From Ancylobacter amanitiformis (GTDB taxonomy: Bacteria; Pseudomonadota; Alphaproteobacteria; Rhizobiales; Xanthobacteraceae): a stretch of 64,000 nt of DNA. A model generated the notes under the pieces. The model searched no databases. It had not been told where the DNA came from and was given only the letters and a program-made list of their open reading frames with translations. Made by a program: the position numbers and the translations under genes. Numbering within the stretch: the stretch's first letter is position 1; every line of letters begins with the position of its first letter. The DNA is taken from positions 310,001 through 374,000 of the forward strand of contig NZ_JAUSVR010000002.1 of assembly GCF_030814815.1 (NCBI RefSeq), written 5' to 3'. Shown piece by piece: positions 56,835 through 64,000 of the stretch.

Positions 56835-57625
56835 GGCGCGCTTGCCCCCGGCACCGGATCGGCCTCGCGCACCAGGTTGAGGAACGCGTCGGCGATGGCG
56901 CGGGCACCGGCCTGCGCCAGCACCTCGTCATGGCTGCCTTCGGCGCGGATGCGCCCGCGATGGAGCACCACCACGCGGTCGTCGGGCGCGATCTCCTCGA
57001 TGATATGGGTGGCCCACAACACGCCGATGCCCTCCTGCGCCACCAGTTCGCGCACCTGCGCGACCAGCGCGGCGCGGGAGGCGATATCGAGCCCCACCGT
57101 CGGCTCGTCGAGCAGCAGCAGATGCGGGCGATGCATCAGCGCGCGGGCGATCTCGACACGGCGCATCTGCCCGCCGGAGAGGTTGCGCACCCGCTCGTCC
57201 GCCCGATCCGCGAGGCCGGCCCGCTGCAGCACCTCCAGCGCCCGCCGGCGCCCGGCGCGAAAGCCGATGCCGTGCAGCGTGGCGTGGTAGACGAGATTCT
57301 GCGCGACCGTGAGTTCAAGGTCGAGCGTGCGCGCCTGAAATACCACGCCAAGCCGGCTCAGCGCGGCGGCGGGGCGGCGGCGCACATCCTCGCCCAGCAC
57401 CTCGATGCCGCCGCTGCGATTGTCGTAGAGGCGGGTGATGAGCGAAAACAACGTGGTCTTGCCGGCGCCGTTCGGCCCGAGCAGGGCGGTGAAGCTGCCG
57501 GCCGGCACGGTGAGGCTCACATCGTCCAGCGCCTTGCGGGTGCCGAAGGCATGGGTGACATGGGTCACGGCGAGGGCCGGGAGAGCGGCGGGCGCGCGGG
57601 AGGCCGGGTTCGGCGGAGCCGTCAT
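56831..57625 (-). CDS. ABC transporter ATPase (PQQ-associated, ABC-2 type)
   Basis: This 264-aa ATPase has Walker A GPNGAGKTT, Q-loop VVFQARTLDLELTV, signature NLSGGQMRRVEIARAL, Walker B LLLLDEPTVGLD and an H-loop in VLWATHIIEE. The start ATG 57625 is preceded by a proline-rich extension of about 15 residues. It works with the ABC-2 permease downstream. The ATPase/permease pair corresponds in position to lutE-lutF in the Methylorubrum lanthanide-uptake cluster; this is my recollection of that cluster, not a search. Confidence 0.9.
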   Translation of the reverse strand: MTAPPNPASRAPAALPALAVTHVTHAFGTRKALDDVSLTVPAGSFTALLGPNGAGKTTLFSLITRLYDNRSGGIEVLGEDVRRRPAAALSRLGVVFQARTLDLELTVAQNLVYHATLHGIGFRAGRRRALEVLQRAGLADRADERVRNLSGGQMRRVEIARALMHRPHLLLLDEPTVGLDIASRAALVAQVRELVAQEGIGVLWATHIIEEIAPDDRVVVLHRGRIRAEGSHDEVLAQAGARAIADAFLNLVREADPVPGASAP

Positions 57626-57701
57626 CGATCGTCCGGTCGGAAAAATGTCCCCGGCGGGAGCCGGGGACAGTGGGATCATGAGGCGAAAGGGAATGCACGG
57701 C

Positions 57702-58139
57702 TCATTTGACGATGAATTCCCCGGACATGCCGCGCTCCTCCATGCCCTTGCAATACCAGGCAAAGCTGCCGGGCTTGATCGGCACGAAGAAGATCTCGGC
57801 GTCGCCGGCCTCCTCGAATTCGATCTCGGTCAGCGCCAGCGCCTTCACTTCCGCCTCGCCGGACTCGACCTTGCGCAGGAAGATGTTCTGGAACAGGCCG
57901 GGTGACTGGAAGGCGCATTCCTTCTTGCCGGTCGACTTGATGGAGAGCGAATAGGACTTGCCGGTCTCCAGCTCGTATTTCTTCTGCGACACCCCGTAGC
58001 CGGAATCGCCGAGACCGACGGTCAGCTCCGGCAATTCGGTCGGCTTGACGGTGAGGTCGCCCTTGGCGTGGGCAGCCCCGGCGAGGGCGAGCGTGGCGGC
58101 CAGCGTGGCGGCAAAGGCGGCGGCGAAAGGCGGCTTCAT
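57702..58139 (-). CDS. Cupredoxin-like periplasmic protein
   Basis: The 145-aa protein has a signal peptide (AAFAATLAATLALAGAAHA), a beta-rich body and a C-terminal FAWYCKGMEERGMSGEFIV. The last part matches the Cys...Met loop of a type 1 copper site (Tyr-Cys, Gly-Met-x-Gly). The expected His ligands are not evident, so metal binding is uncertain. It is the third gene of the operon, after the beta-propeller gene. Confidence 0.7.
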   Translation of the reverse strand: MKPPFAAAFAATLAATLALAGAAHAKGDLTVKPTELPELTVGLGDSGYGVSQKKYELETGKSYSLSIKSTGKKECAFQSPGLFQNIFLRKVESGEAEVKALALTEIEFEEAGDAEIFFVPIKPGSFAWYCKGMEERGMSGEFIVK

Positions 58140-58187
58140 GGCGTATCCTCCAGATATCGTTGGGTTCGTCAGGTGGTGATGGCCGTC

Positions 58188-59174
58188 TCAGGGAACGATG
58201 ACGACGCCCCACGGCGCACGGCCGACCGGCACCGATTTGGTGACTTTCTCGCTGGCGACATCAATGATCGAGACGTCGTTGGAGTTGCCATTGGTCGACA
58301 CCAGGAACTTCTCGTCCGGCGTGAAGCCGAGCTGCCAGACGCGCTGGCCGACCAGCAGATATTTCTCCACTTCCAGCGTCTTGGTGTTCACCACCGCGAC
58401 GCGGTTGGCCGGGCCGAGGGCGATGAAGGCCTTGGAGCCGTCCTTGGTGATGCGCACGCCGACCGGCTGGATCGCATCATTGTTCACGCCGGGGATCTTG
58501 AAGGAGATTTTCTTGACGATCTTCCAGGTCGCCGGGTCGATCACCGAGACGGTGCCGCCGACCTCGGAGGAAACCCACAGCTGCTTGCCGTCCTTCGAGA
58601 ACTCGGCGATGCGCGGGCGTGAATCGACGAGGATGTTCTCGATGATCTCGTTGGTTGCCGTGTCCACCACATGGGCCATGTTGGTGGTCTCGGAGGTGTT
58701 GACCATGTACTTGCCGTCCGGGCTGATGCCCATGCCTTCCGGCTCGACGCCGACGGGGATCTCGGCGATCAGGTCGTTATTCTCGACATTCACCACCGTG
58801 ACCATATTGTCGTCTTCGTTGGCGATATAGAGCGGATTGCCCGAGGGGTGCAGCACGAACAGTTCCGGGTCCGGGCCCGAGCGCAGCGTCTTCACCAGCT
58901 TGAGCGTCGCGGCATCATAGACCTCGACGCGATTGTCGTCGGAGGCGCAGACATAGATCAGCTTGCCGTCCGGGCTGGCGGTGATGCCGCGCGGGCGGCG
59001 ACCGGTCTTCACCGTCTGCAGGACCTTGAGGCTCTCCATGTCGACCACGCTCATCGTGTGGTCGCGCTCGTTCGAGACGAAGGCCCGCGGGCTTGCCTGC
59101 GCCGGCAGTGCGTCTGCCACCGCCAGCCCGGCGAGGGCGGCAAGGCTGGCGGACAGCAAGGTCTGGCGTTTCAT
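58188..59174 (-). CDS. YVTN-type beta-propeller protein, PQQ-associated
   Basis: This 328-aa periplasmic protein has a signal peptide (LLSASLAALAGLAVADALPA) and six or seven YVTN-like repeats (for example AFVSNERDHTMSVVDMESLK, GITASPDGKLIYVCASDDNR, PLYIANEDDNMVTVVNVENN, KQLWVSSEVGGTVSVID). It belongs to the beta-propeller family encoded with PQQ-dependent catabolism ABC transporters. It lies between the binding-protein gene (25 bp) and the cupredoxin-like gene (48 bp). The ligand is unknown; lanthanide or PQQ-protein binding is a possibility by context. Confidence 0.9.
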   Translation of the reverse strand: MKRQTLLSASLAALAGLAVADALPAQASPRAFVSNERDHTMSVVDMESLKVLQTVKTGRRPRGITASPDGKLIYVCASDDNRVEVYDAATLKLVKTLRSGPDPELFVLHPSGNPLYIANEDDNMVTVVNVENNDLIAEIPVGVEPEGMGISPDGKYMVNTSETTNMAHVVDTATNEIIENILVDSRPRIAEFSKDGKQLWVSSEVGGTVSVIDPATWKIVKKISFKIPGVNNDAIQPVGVRITKDGSKAFIALGPANRVAVVNTKTLEVEKYLLVGQRVWQLGFTPDEKFLVSTNGNSNDVSIIDVASEKVTKSVPVGRAPWGVVIVP

Positions 59175-59199
59175 CAGTTCCTCCTGGAAGCGTTTGATT

Positions 59200-60438
59200 T
59201 TATTGGAATTTGCAGAGCGTCTCGGGCTTGTCGACGCCCAGCGTGTCGAGCGGCGTGACCTGGTGCAGGAAGCCCTGCTGCGGCGAGAGCGTCACGGTAT
59301 TGGTGGCGTGCGTGAGCAGGATCGGCTGGCGCAGCTGGTGGTCCCACGGGCGGAACGAGGCGGCGACGCCCTTGAATACCGGCAGGTCGTAATCGGGCGA
59401 GAGCATTTGCGCCCGCACCTTGGCGGGATCGCTGGAGCGCGTCTTCAGCCCGGCCGAGCCGACCGCGAACACACCTTCCCACATCTGGAAATCGAGCGGC
59501 TGCATCAGCCGGCCGGACTGCTTGAAGAACCGGCTCTGCAGCTGCGAGGCGCCCCAGTTTTCCATGGTCGGATGCCACGATAGCGGCATCAGGCCCTGCG
59601 TGCCGGCGATGGGGCGCGAGAGCCAGGTATTATAGGGCAGGATATCGCCGAACTCGCCGAGTTCGTCGGCAACGATCAGCATGTCGTATTCGCCGACCTG
59701 CGTGCCGCGCGGCACTTCCGACTGCGCGGTGGCGCGCGCGTCCGGCCCGTAATCCCAGGTCTTCTCGGCGACGATCTTAGCCCCGAATTTGGTGGCGGAA
59801 CGGCGCACGGCCTCGGCATAGAGCTTGTCGTTGTCGGTGCGCCCGACCATCAGGAACCAGTTGCGCCAGCGCTTGCTGATGAGGAACTGCGCCAGCGCAT
59901 CCGTCAGCATGGCCCGGCTCGGGGCGATGTGGAACACGTTGGCGCGGCAATCCTGCTGTCGCAGCCGGTCATCCGTGGCGCCGACATTGATGAGGATGAC
60001 GTCGCTGTCCTTCAGAGCGTCGGCGATGCGCAGCAGCTGGTCGGGCGGCACGTCGAGCAGGATGAAGCGGTTGCCCGCATCGACCAGCTTCTGCGCGGCG
60101 GGGAGGGGATCGCCCTCGGTCGGCACGGTCTCGCTGGTGAGCTTGTAGTCCAGCTTGAGGAAGCGCCCGCTGGTGAGGTTGTCGCGCAGACCCAGCTGGG
60201 CGCCGGCAATGCCGAGATCGTCCGGCGGCATCTGCAGCGGCGCCACCCAGGGCGGCGGCTCGGGAAGCTGGCGCACCACGCCGATATTGAAAGTCTGCCC
60301 GGGCGCAATCGGCGCCGCTGCCTTGGGGGCGGCGAGCGGCGGGGCAGCCTCCTGCGCGACGGCGGGAAGCGCGAAGCAAGCCATAGCCAGCAGCGCCGCG
60401 CCGGTCGCGCCCGCTTTCATTCTCATCGGCATTTCCAT
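59200..60438 (-). CDS. ABC substrate-binding protein, PQQ-associated
   Basis: This 412-aa exported protein has a signal peptide (GAALLAMACFALPAVA), a Pro/Ala linker and a type 1 periplasmic-binding fold: FNIGVVRQLPEPPPWVAP, LDYKLTSETVPTEGDPLPAA, VILINVGATDDRLRQQDCRA, WFLMVGRTDNDKLYAEAVRR and GVDKPETLCKFQ. It is the first gene of a six-gene operon (binding protein, propeller, cupredoxin-like, ATPase, permease, exported protein). The order matches the lanthanide/PQQ-alcohol transport cluster I know as Lut. The TonB receptor LutH and lanmodulin are not in this window. Confidence 0.85.
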   Translation of the reverse strand: MEMPMRMKAGATGAALLAMACFALPAVAQEAAPPLAAPKAAAPIAPGQTFNIGVVRQLPEPPPWVAPLQMPPDDLGIAGAQLGLRDNLTSGRFLKLDYKLTSETVPTEGDPLPAAQKLVDAGNRFILLDVPPDQLLRIADALKDSDVILINVGATDDRLRQQDCRANVFHIAPSRAMLTDALAQFLISKRWRNWFLMVGRTDNDKLYAEAVRRSATKFGAKIVAEKTWDYGPDARATAQSEVPRGTQVGEYDMLIVADELGEFGDILPYNTWLSRPIAGTQGLMPLSWHPTMENWGASQLQSRFFKQSGRLMQPLDFQMWEGVFAVGSAGLKTRSSDPAKVRAQMLSPDYDLPVFKGVAASFRPWDHQLRQPILLTHATNTVTLSPQQGFLHQVTPLDTLGVDKPETLCKFQ

Positions 60439-60680
60439 CCCACGGCTCTATTTGTTGGAACTGTTGCCCATCGCCGTACCGGAACACTAAGCAATGAGAT
60501 CTAAGTATTCAACACAATAGAAAACATAAGAAACTAATAAGCTCTATTGGTCATGACTATATTGGGTCGGCACACGATGTCTTGATATCGGGAACTTTTC
60601 CCCGGGCAGTTGCAGGTGCCGTTGTTGCGCTTATGATCACGCCAGCGTGCCGATGAGCGCGTCGTCCGGGAGAAGCCGCC
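60439..60680. promoter_or_regulatory. Divergent promoter region of the two ABC operons
   Basis: This 242-bp gap lies between the binding-protein gene and the DUF2380-like gene. Its middle (60480-60580) is AT-rich for this genome, suited to promoters. No clear operator was identified. Confidence 0.4.
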
Positions 60681-61202
60681 ATGTCCGCTCTTGCTCGTAT
60701 CGGCGCCGTGCTGGGGGCGTTTCTCTGCCTCACGGGCACCGGCGCGGCGGCGACCCGCGTGGCGGTGTTCGACTTCGAGCTGTTCGACACCAGCGGCGAG
60801 GCCAGCCTCAACGGCCCCAAGCCGGAGGAGGCGCATCGGCTCGCGTTGATTTCGGCCGATCTGCGCGAGCGGCTGACCAAAGCCGGCTATCAGCTGGTCG
60901 ATCTCGCCCCGCGGAAGGCGGAAATCGAGGAGGCCTCTCCGCTGCGCAACTGCAATAGCTGCGAACTCGCCATCGCTCGCGCGGCCGGGGCGCAGATCGA
61001 GGTGATCGGGCTGGTGCAGAAAGTGTCGAACCTCATCCTCAACATCAATTTCCAGCTGCGCGATGCCGAGAGCGGCGCCGTGCTGCGGGCCGGCAGCGTC
61101 GATATTCGCAGCAATACGGATGAATCCTGGCTTCGCGGCGTCTCCTATCTCGTGCGCAACCGCCTGCTCGATCCGCCGCTCACCGGAAAGGCCGCGCCAT
61201 GA
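60681..61202 (+). CDS. DUF2380-type exported protein
   Basis: This 173-aa protein has a signal peptide (IGAVLGAFLCLTGTGAAA) and the DUF2380-like pattern TRVAVFDFELFDTSGEASLN, LAPRKAEIEEASPLRNCNSC and GLVQKVSNLILNINFQLRDA. A paired cysteine (RNCNSCEL) may form a disulfide. Related proteins occur next to methanol dehydrogenase genes. It overlaps the following ABC binding-protein gene by ATGA. Function unknown. Confidence 0.75.
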   Translation: MSALARIGAVLGAFLCLTGTGAAATRVAVFDFELFDTSGEASLNGPKPEEAHRLALISADLRERLTKAGYQLVDLAPRKAEIEEASPLRNCNSCELAIARAAGAQIEVIGLVQKVSNLILNINFQLRDAESGAVLRAGSVDIRSNTDESWLRGVSYLVRNRLLDPPLTGKAAP

Positions 61203-62221
61203 CGCCTCCCCCCGCTCTCTCGCGCCGCGTCCTGCTGACGGCGGCCGCGGCGCTGCCTTTGGCGGCGACCCTGCGCGCTCTCCCGGCATCGGCGCAGACG
61301 CCGGCCACGGGTCGCTTGCCCGGGCTGCGCATCGGCACGCTGAAATTCGGCACGCTCAACTGGCTGGTCGAGACCATCCGCGCCGAGGGGCTCGACACGC
61401 GCGAGAACCTGCCGATCGCGAGCGTCGACTTCGCCGGCGGGCAGGCCACCACGGTGGCGCTGCAGGCGGGCGACATCGATCTCATCGTATCCGATTGGCT
61501 ATGGGCGCTGCGCCGACGCAATGACGGCGAGCCGCTGCGTTTCGCGCCGTTTTCCACCGCGCTCGGCGCGGTGATGGTGGCGGCGGACGGGCCGGTGAAA
61601 AGCCTGGCCGATCTCAAGGGCCGCAAGCTCGGCGTGGCCGGTGGCGCGCTGGACAAGAGCTGGCTGCTGCTGCGCGCCTATGGCCGCAAGCTGTTCGGCG
61701 CCGATCTGATGGAGGTGGCCGAGCCGGTCTTCGGCGCCGCGCCGCTGGTCAGCGAGCAGCTCGCGCTCGGGCGGGTCGATGCCGTGCTGACCTTCTGGCC
61801 CTATGCGGCGCGGCTCGACGCGCGCGGCTTCACGCGGCTGGTCGACATGAAGGAGGTCGTCACCGGGCTCGGCATCGATCCGGTTCCGCCGCTGGTGGGC
61901 TATGTCTGGCGCAACGCCATCATGGCGGAGAAGGGGGCTTCGGTTGCCGCTTTCCTGCGCGCGGCCGCCGCCGCCAACCGCGTGCTCGCCAGCTCCGATG
62001 CCGCCTGGGTGCGCATCCGCCCGCTGATGCAGGCGAGCGACGACGCGGAATTCGCGCGGCTGCGCGACTATTACCGCGCCGGCATTCCCGGCAGTTTCGG
62101 CGAGGCCGAGCGGCAATCCTGCGCCCGGCTGTTCCAGGTGCTGGCGGAACTCGGCGGGGCCGAACTGGTGGGGCCAAATCCCAGCTTCGACCGGGCGCTG
62201 TTCGGCCCGGTCGGGGAGTAG
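61199..62221 (+). CDS. NitT/TauT-type ABC transporter substrate-binding protein
   Basis: This 340-aa protein has a twin-arginine-like signal (SRRVLLTAAAALPLAATLRA). The fold resembles taurine/nitrate/thiamine-precursor binding proteins: LRIGTLKFGTLNWLVETIRA, GGQATTVALQAGDIDLIVSD, LKGRKLGVAGGALDKSWLLL and GRVDAVLTFWPYAARLDARG. It overlaps the DUF2380-like gene and precedes the permease by 7 bp. The substrate is unknown; the location in a methanol oxidation region suggests a cofactor, metal complex or C1 compound. Confidence 0.85.
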   Translation: MTPPPALSRRVLLTAAAALPLAATLRALPASAQTPATGRLPGLRIGTLKFGTLNWLVETIRAEGLDTRENLPIASVDFAGGQATTVALQAGDIDLIVSDWLWALRRRNDGEPLRFAPFSTALGAVMVAADGPVKSLADLKGRKLGVAGGALDKSWLLLRAYGRKLFGADLMEVAEPVFGAAPLVSEQLALGRVDAVLTFWPYAARLDARGFTRLVDMKEVVTGLGIDPVPPLVGYVWRNAIMAEKGASVAAFLRAAAAANRVLASSDAAWVRIRPLMQASDDAEFARLRDYYRAGIPGSFGEAERQSCARLFQVLAELGGAELVGPNPSFDRALFGPVGE

Positions 62222-62228
62222 GGCCGGC

Positions 62229-62978
62229 GTGTCCACCGCCTCCCGCCTGTTGATGTCGGCCCTCTCGCTGCTGGCGCTCATGCTGGTCTGGCAGGTCGCG
62301 GCGTGGTGGGCGGCCTCGCCCCTGCTGCCGGGGCCGGCGGCGGTGCTGGCGGCGATGATGCGGGCGGCGGAGGGTGGCGCGCTGCAGCGCAACATCGCCA
62401 TCACGCTGGCGCGGGTGGCGGCGAGCTTCATAATCGCCATGCTGCTCGGCTCGGCCATCGGCATCGCGCTCGGCCGTTCGCCGCGCCTCAATGAGCTGTT
62501 GGGCCCGTGGGTGATCGTGCTGCTCAACCTGCCGGCGCTGGTGATCATCATCCTGTGCTACGTGTGGTTCGGGCTGACCGAGGCGGCGGCCATCACCGCC
62601 GTGTCGATCAACAAGATCCCCAATGTGGCGGTGACGATGCGCGAGGGCGCCGCTGCCCTGTCGCGCGACCTCGACGAGATGGCGCGTGTGTACCGGCTCG
62701 GGCGCTGGAAGCTGCTGCGCCATGTCACGCTGCCCCAGTTGGTGCCGTTCTTCACCGCCAGTGCCCGCTCCGGGCTGGCGCTGACCTGGAAGATCGTGCT
62801 GGTGGTGGAACTGCTCGGCCGCTCCAATGGTGTCGGCTTCGAATTGCAGACCGCGTTCCAGATGTTCGATGTCGCCCTGGTGCTCGCCTATGCGCTGGCC
62901 TTCACCGCCGTGGTGCAACTGATCGAGATCGGCCTGCTGCAGCCCTGGGAACGGCGGGTCAACCGGTGGCGGCGATGA
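62229..62978 (+). CDS. NitT/TauT-type ABC transporter permease
   Basis: This 249-aa permease with about six membrane segments starts at GTG 62229, 7 bp after the binding-protein stop. Typical features are SFIIAMLLGSAIGIALGRSP, LNLPALVIIILCYVWFGLTE and the EAA loop ALSRDLDEMARVYRLGRWKL. It is coupled to the ATPase by ATGA. Confidence 0.9.
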   Translation: MSTASRLLMSALSLLALMLVWQVAAWWAASPLLPGPAAVLAAMMRAAEGGALQRNIAITLARVAASFIIAMLLGSAIGIALGRSPRLNELLGPWVIVLLNLPALVIIILCYVWFGLTEAAAITAVSINKIPNVAVTMREGAAALSRDLDEMARVYRLGRWKLLRHVTLPQLVPFFTASARSGLALTWKIVLVVELLGRSNGVGFELQTAFQMFDVALVLAYALAFTAVVQLIEIGLLQPWERRVNRWRR

Positions 62979-63715
62979 GCGCGATCGGCATCCACATCAT
63001 GGGCAAGCAGTTTCCCGCCCGCGCGGGCGCGCCGGCGCGGGAGATCTTTCGCGATTTCCGTCTCGACGTCGCCGCCGGCGAGTTCCTCGTGCTGCTCGGG
63101 GCCTCGGGCCTTGGCAAGACGACGCTGCTCAACATCATCGCCGGGCTCGATGCCGAGTATCGCGGTGCGATCCGGTTCGCGGGCGCGCCGCCGCGCATTG
63201 CCTATGCCTTCCAGAGCCCGCGCCTGCTGCCCTGGCGCACCGTGCTGGAAAATGTCGCGCTGGTGCTGCCCTCGGGAACCGAAGGGCAGGAGGCGGCGCG
63301 GGCCATGCTGGCGGATGTCGGGCTCGCGGAATTGGCGGATGCCTATCCCGAGCGGCTCTCGCTCGGCCAGCAGAGGCGCGTCGCGCTGGCCCGCGCCTTC
63401 GTCATGCGCCCGGACCTGCTGCTGATGGACGAGCCCTTCGTCTCGCTGGACACGGCGAGCGCGCGCCGGCTCCGGGATTTGCTGCGCCGGCTCATCATCC
63501 AGCACCCGGCGACCGTGCTGTTCGTGACCCATGACAGCCGCGAGGCGGCGGCCCTGGCGAGCCGCATCGTGCGGCTGGAAGGAACGCCGGTGCACATCGC
63601 GCGCGACGTTCGGGTCGAGCTTGGCGTTACCGAGCGCGGCTCGCCCGCGCGATTGCAGGCCTTTCTGAGCGATGCCGGGCTGGCCGAGCCCGAGGCGTTG
63701 TCCGGCGGAGCCTGA
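62975..63715 (+). CDS. NitT/TauT-type ABC transporter ATPase
   Basis: This 246-aa ATPase has Walker A GASGLGKTT, Walker B LLLMDEPFVSLD and the H-loop LFVTHDSREAAAL. The Q-loop is AYAFQSPRLLPWRTVLENV, with the LLPW phrase of the TauB/SsuB type. The signature reads RLSLGQQRRVALARAF, with Leu in place of the first Gly of LSGGQ, a departure worth noting. Start ATG 62975 overlaps the permease stop. It ends the last plus-strand operon of the window. Confidence 0.9.
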   Translation: MSAIGIHIMGKQFPARAGAPAREIFRDFRLDVAAGEFLVLLGASGLGKTTLLNIIAGLDAEYRGAIRFAGAPPRIAYAFQSPRLLPWRTVLENVALVLPSGTEGQEAARAMLADVGLAELADAYPERLSLGQQRRVALARAFVMRPDLLLMDEPFVSLDTASARRLRDLLRRLIIQHPATVLFVTHDSREAAALASRIVRLEGTPVHIARDVRVELGVTERGSPARLQAFLSDAGLAEPEALSGGA

Positions 63716-63817
63716 CCGCCGCACGCGGCCCGATATTCCGCGGCCCGAAATTTCGCCGCCCGGCGCGTTCCGGCCGCGATGCCGCAACGGTCCTTGCATC
63801 GAGCGTGCGACATGAAA

Positions 63818-63844
63818 AAGCCCGGAGCACAAGGCTCCGGGCTT
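63818..63844 (-). terminator. Intrinsic terminator for a minus-strand gene
   Basis: AAGCCCGGAGC (63818-63828) pairs perfectly with GCTCCGGGCTT (63834-63844) around a five-base loop. On the minus strand the stem is followed by a T-run (AAAAA at 63815-63819 on +). It therefore terminates transcription entering from the right. Confidence 0.85.
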
Positions 63845-63915
63845 ATGGCAAGTCGGCGTTTCGGGAGAGGGCGGAGGTCCGTCGTCTCCCTCACGAAAGC
63901 GAAGGCGTCACGCCC

Positions 63916-64000
63916 TCACTTATCGAGAAATATCGCCGCCAACCGCTGGAGCAGGCCCTTCGGATGAGATGGGGCCGTGGGCGGTGGTGTTGTCTGCCCA
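63916..64000 (-). CDS. C-terminal end of an unidentified minus-strand gene (partial)
   Basis: One minus-strand frame stays open from the right edge to TGA at 63916-63918. It gives a Pro/Thr-rich stretch and then HPKGLLQRLAAIFLDK, an amphipathic C-terminal helix. The intrinsic terminator 72 bp further on supports a real gene end here. The product cannot be identified from 27 codons. Confidence 0.4.
   Translation of the reverse strand, partial: GQTTPPPTAPSHPKGLLQRLAAIFLDK

Overview
The window is a high-GC alphaproteobacterial chromosome segment, most likely from a methylotrophic member of the Hyphomicrobiales such as Xanthobacteraceae. This is inferred from the gene content (rsmB-guaA order, lanthanide-type XoxF methanol dehydrogenase, PQQ-associated export genes) and from codon use, not from a database search. 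No rRNA, tRNA or CRISPR array was seen.

Region 1 (1-18484): the tail of rsmB and complete guaA are followed by a 16.8-kb genomic island inserted at the 3' end of guaA. The last 15 bp of guaA (1712-1726) recur exactly at 18470-18484. A P4-type integrase lies next to the left end, an AlpA-like DNA-binding gene follows it, GACGGTAT repeats lie at both ends, and a likely guaA terminator now sits outside the right end (18515-18538). The cargo is largely defence-like. There is a MerR-like regulator with an Mrr-like nuclease interrupted by an amber codon. A divergent pair of PD-(D/E)xK proteins follows. A long minus-strand run then encodes a MerR-like regulator, an Eco57I/PglX-type adenine methylase, an ExK nuclease, an OLD-type ATPase-TOPRIM nuclease, a UvrD helicase and an unknown protein whose end looks cut off.

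Region 2 (18485-23351): two LysR/oxidoreductase pairs, then a scar holding a MaoC-like fragment, a truncated SDR and an IS3-type transposase fragment.

Region 3 (23369-35120): a ten-gene minus-strand operon encodes a ribose-type ABC importer, an acetoin-dehydrogenase-like E1alpha/E1beta/E2 set, an AhpD-like protein, an FGGY kinase and two SDRs. A SorC-type regulator is divergent. It looks like a polyol or sugar catabolic pathway; the substrate is unknown.

Region 4 (35505-48834): a transglutaminase-like gene, an MFS exporter/TetR pair with three phased palindromes, and a probable N-methyl-amino-acid catabolic cluster. The cluster has two TMADH-type flavin demethylases, a ProC-like reductase, an Ldh-family imine reductase, a polar amino-acid ABC importer and a TetR regulator. 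A shared element lies at 40814-40843 and 44843-44872.

Region 5 (49215-63715): methanol oxidation. Cytochrome c, a zinc metallohydrolase, xoxF, xoxG, xoxJ and a CXXCW-type protein point right. A converging operon (binding protein, beta-propeller, cupredoxin-like protein, ABC-2 transporter, exported protein) resembles the PQQ-alcohol/lanthanide (Lut-like) transport operon. A DUF2380-like protein and a NitT/TauT-type ABC importer are divergent from it. A terminator and the last codons of a minus-strand gene close the window.
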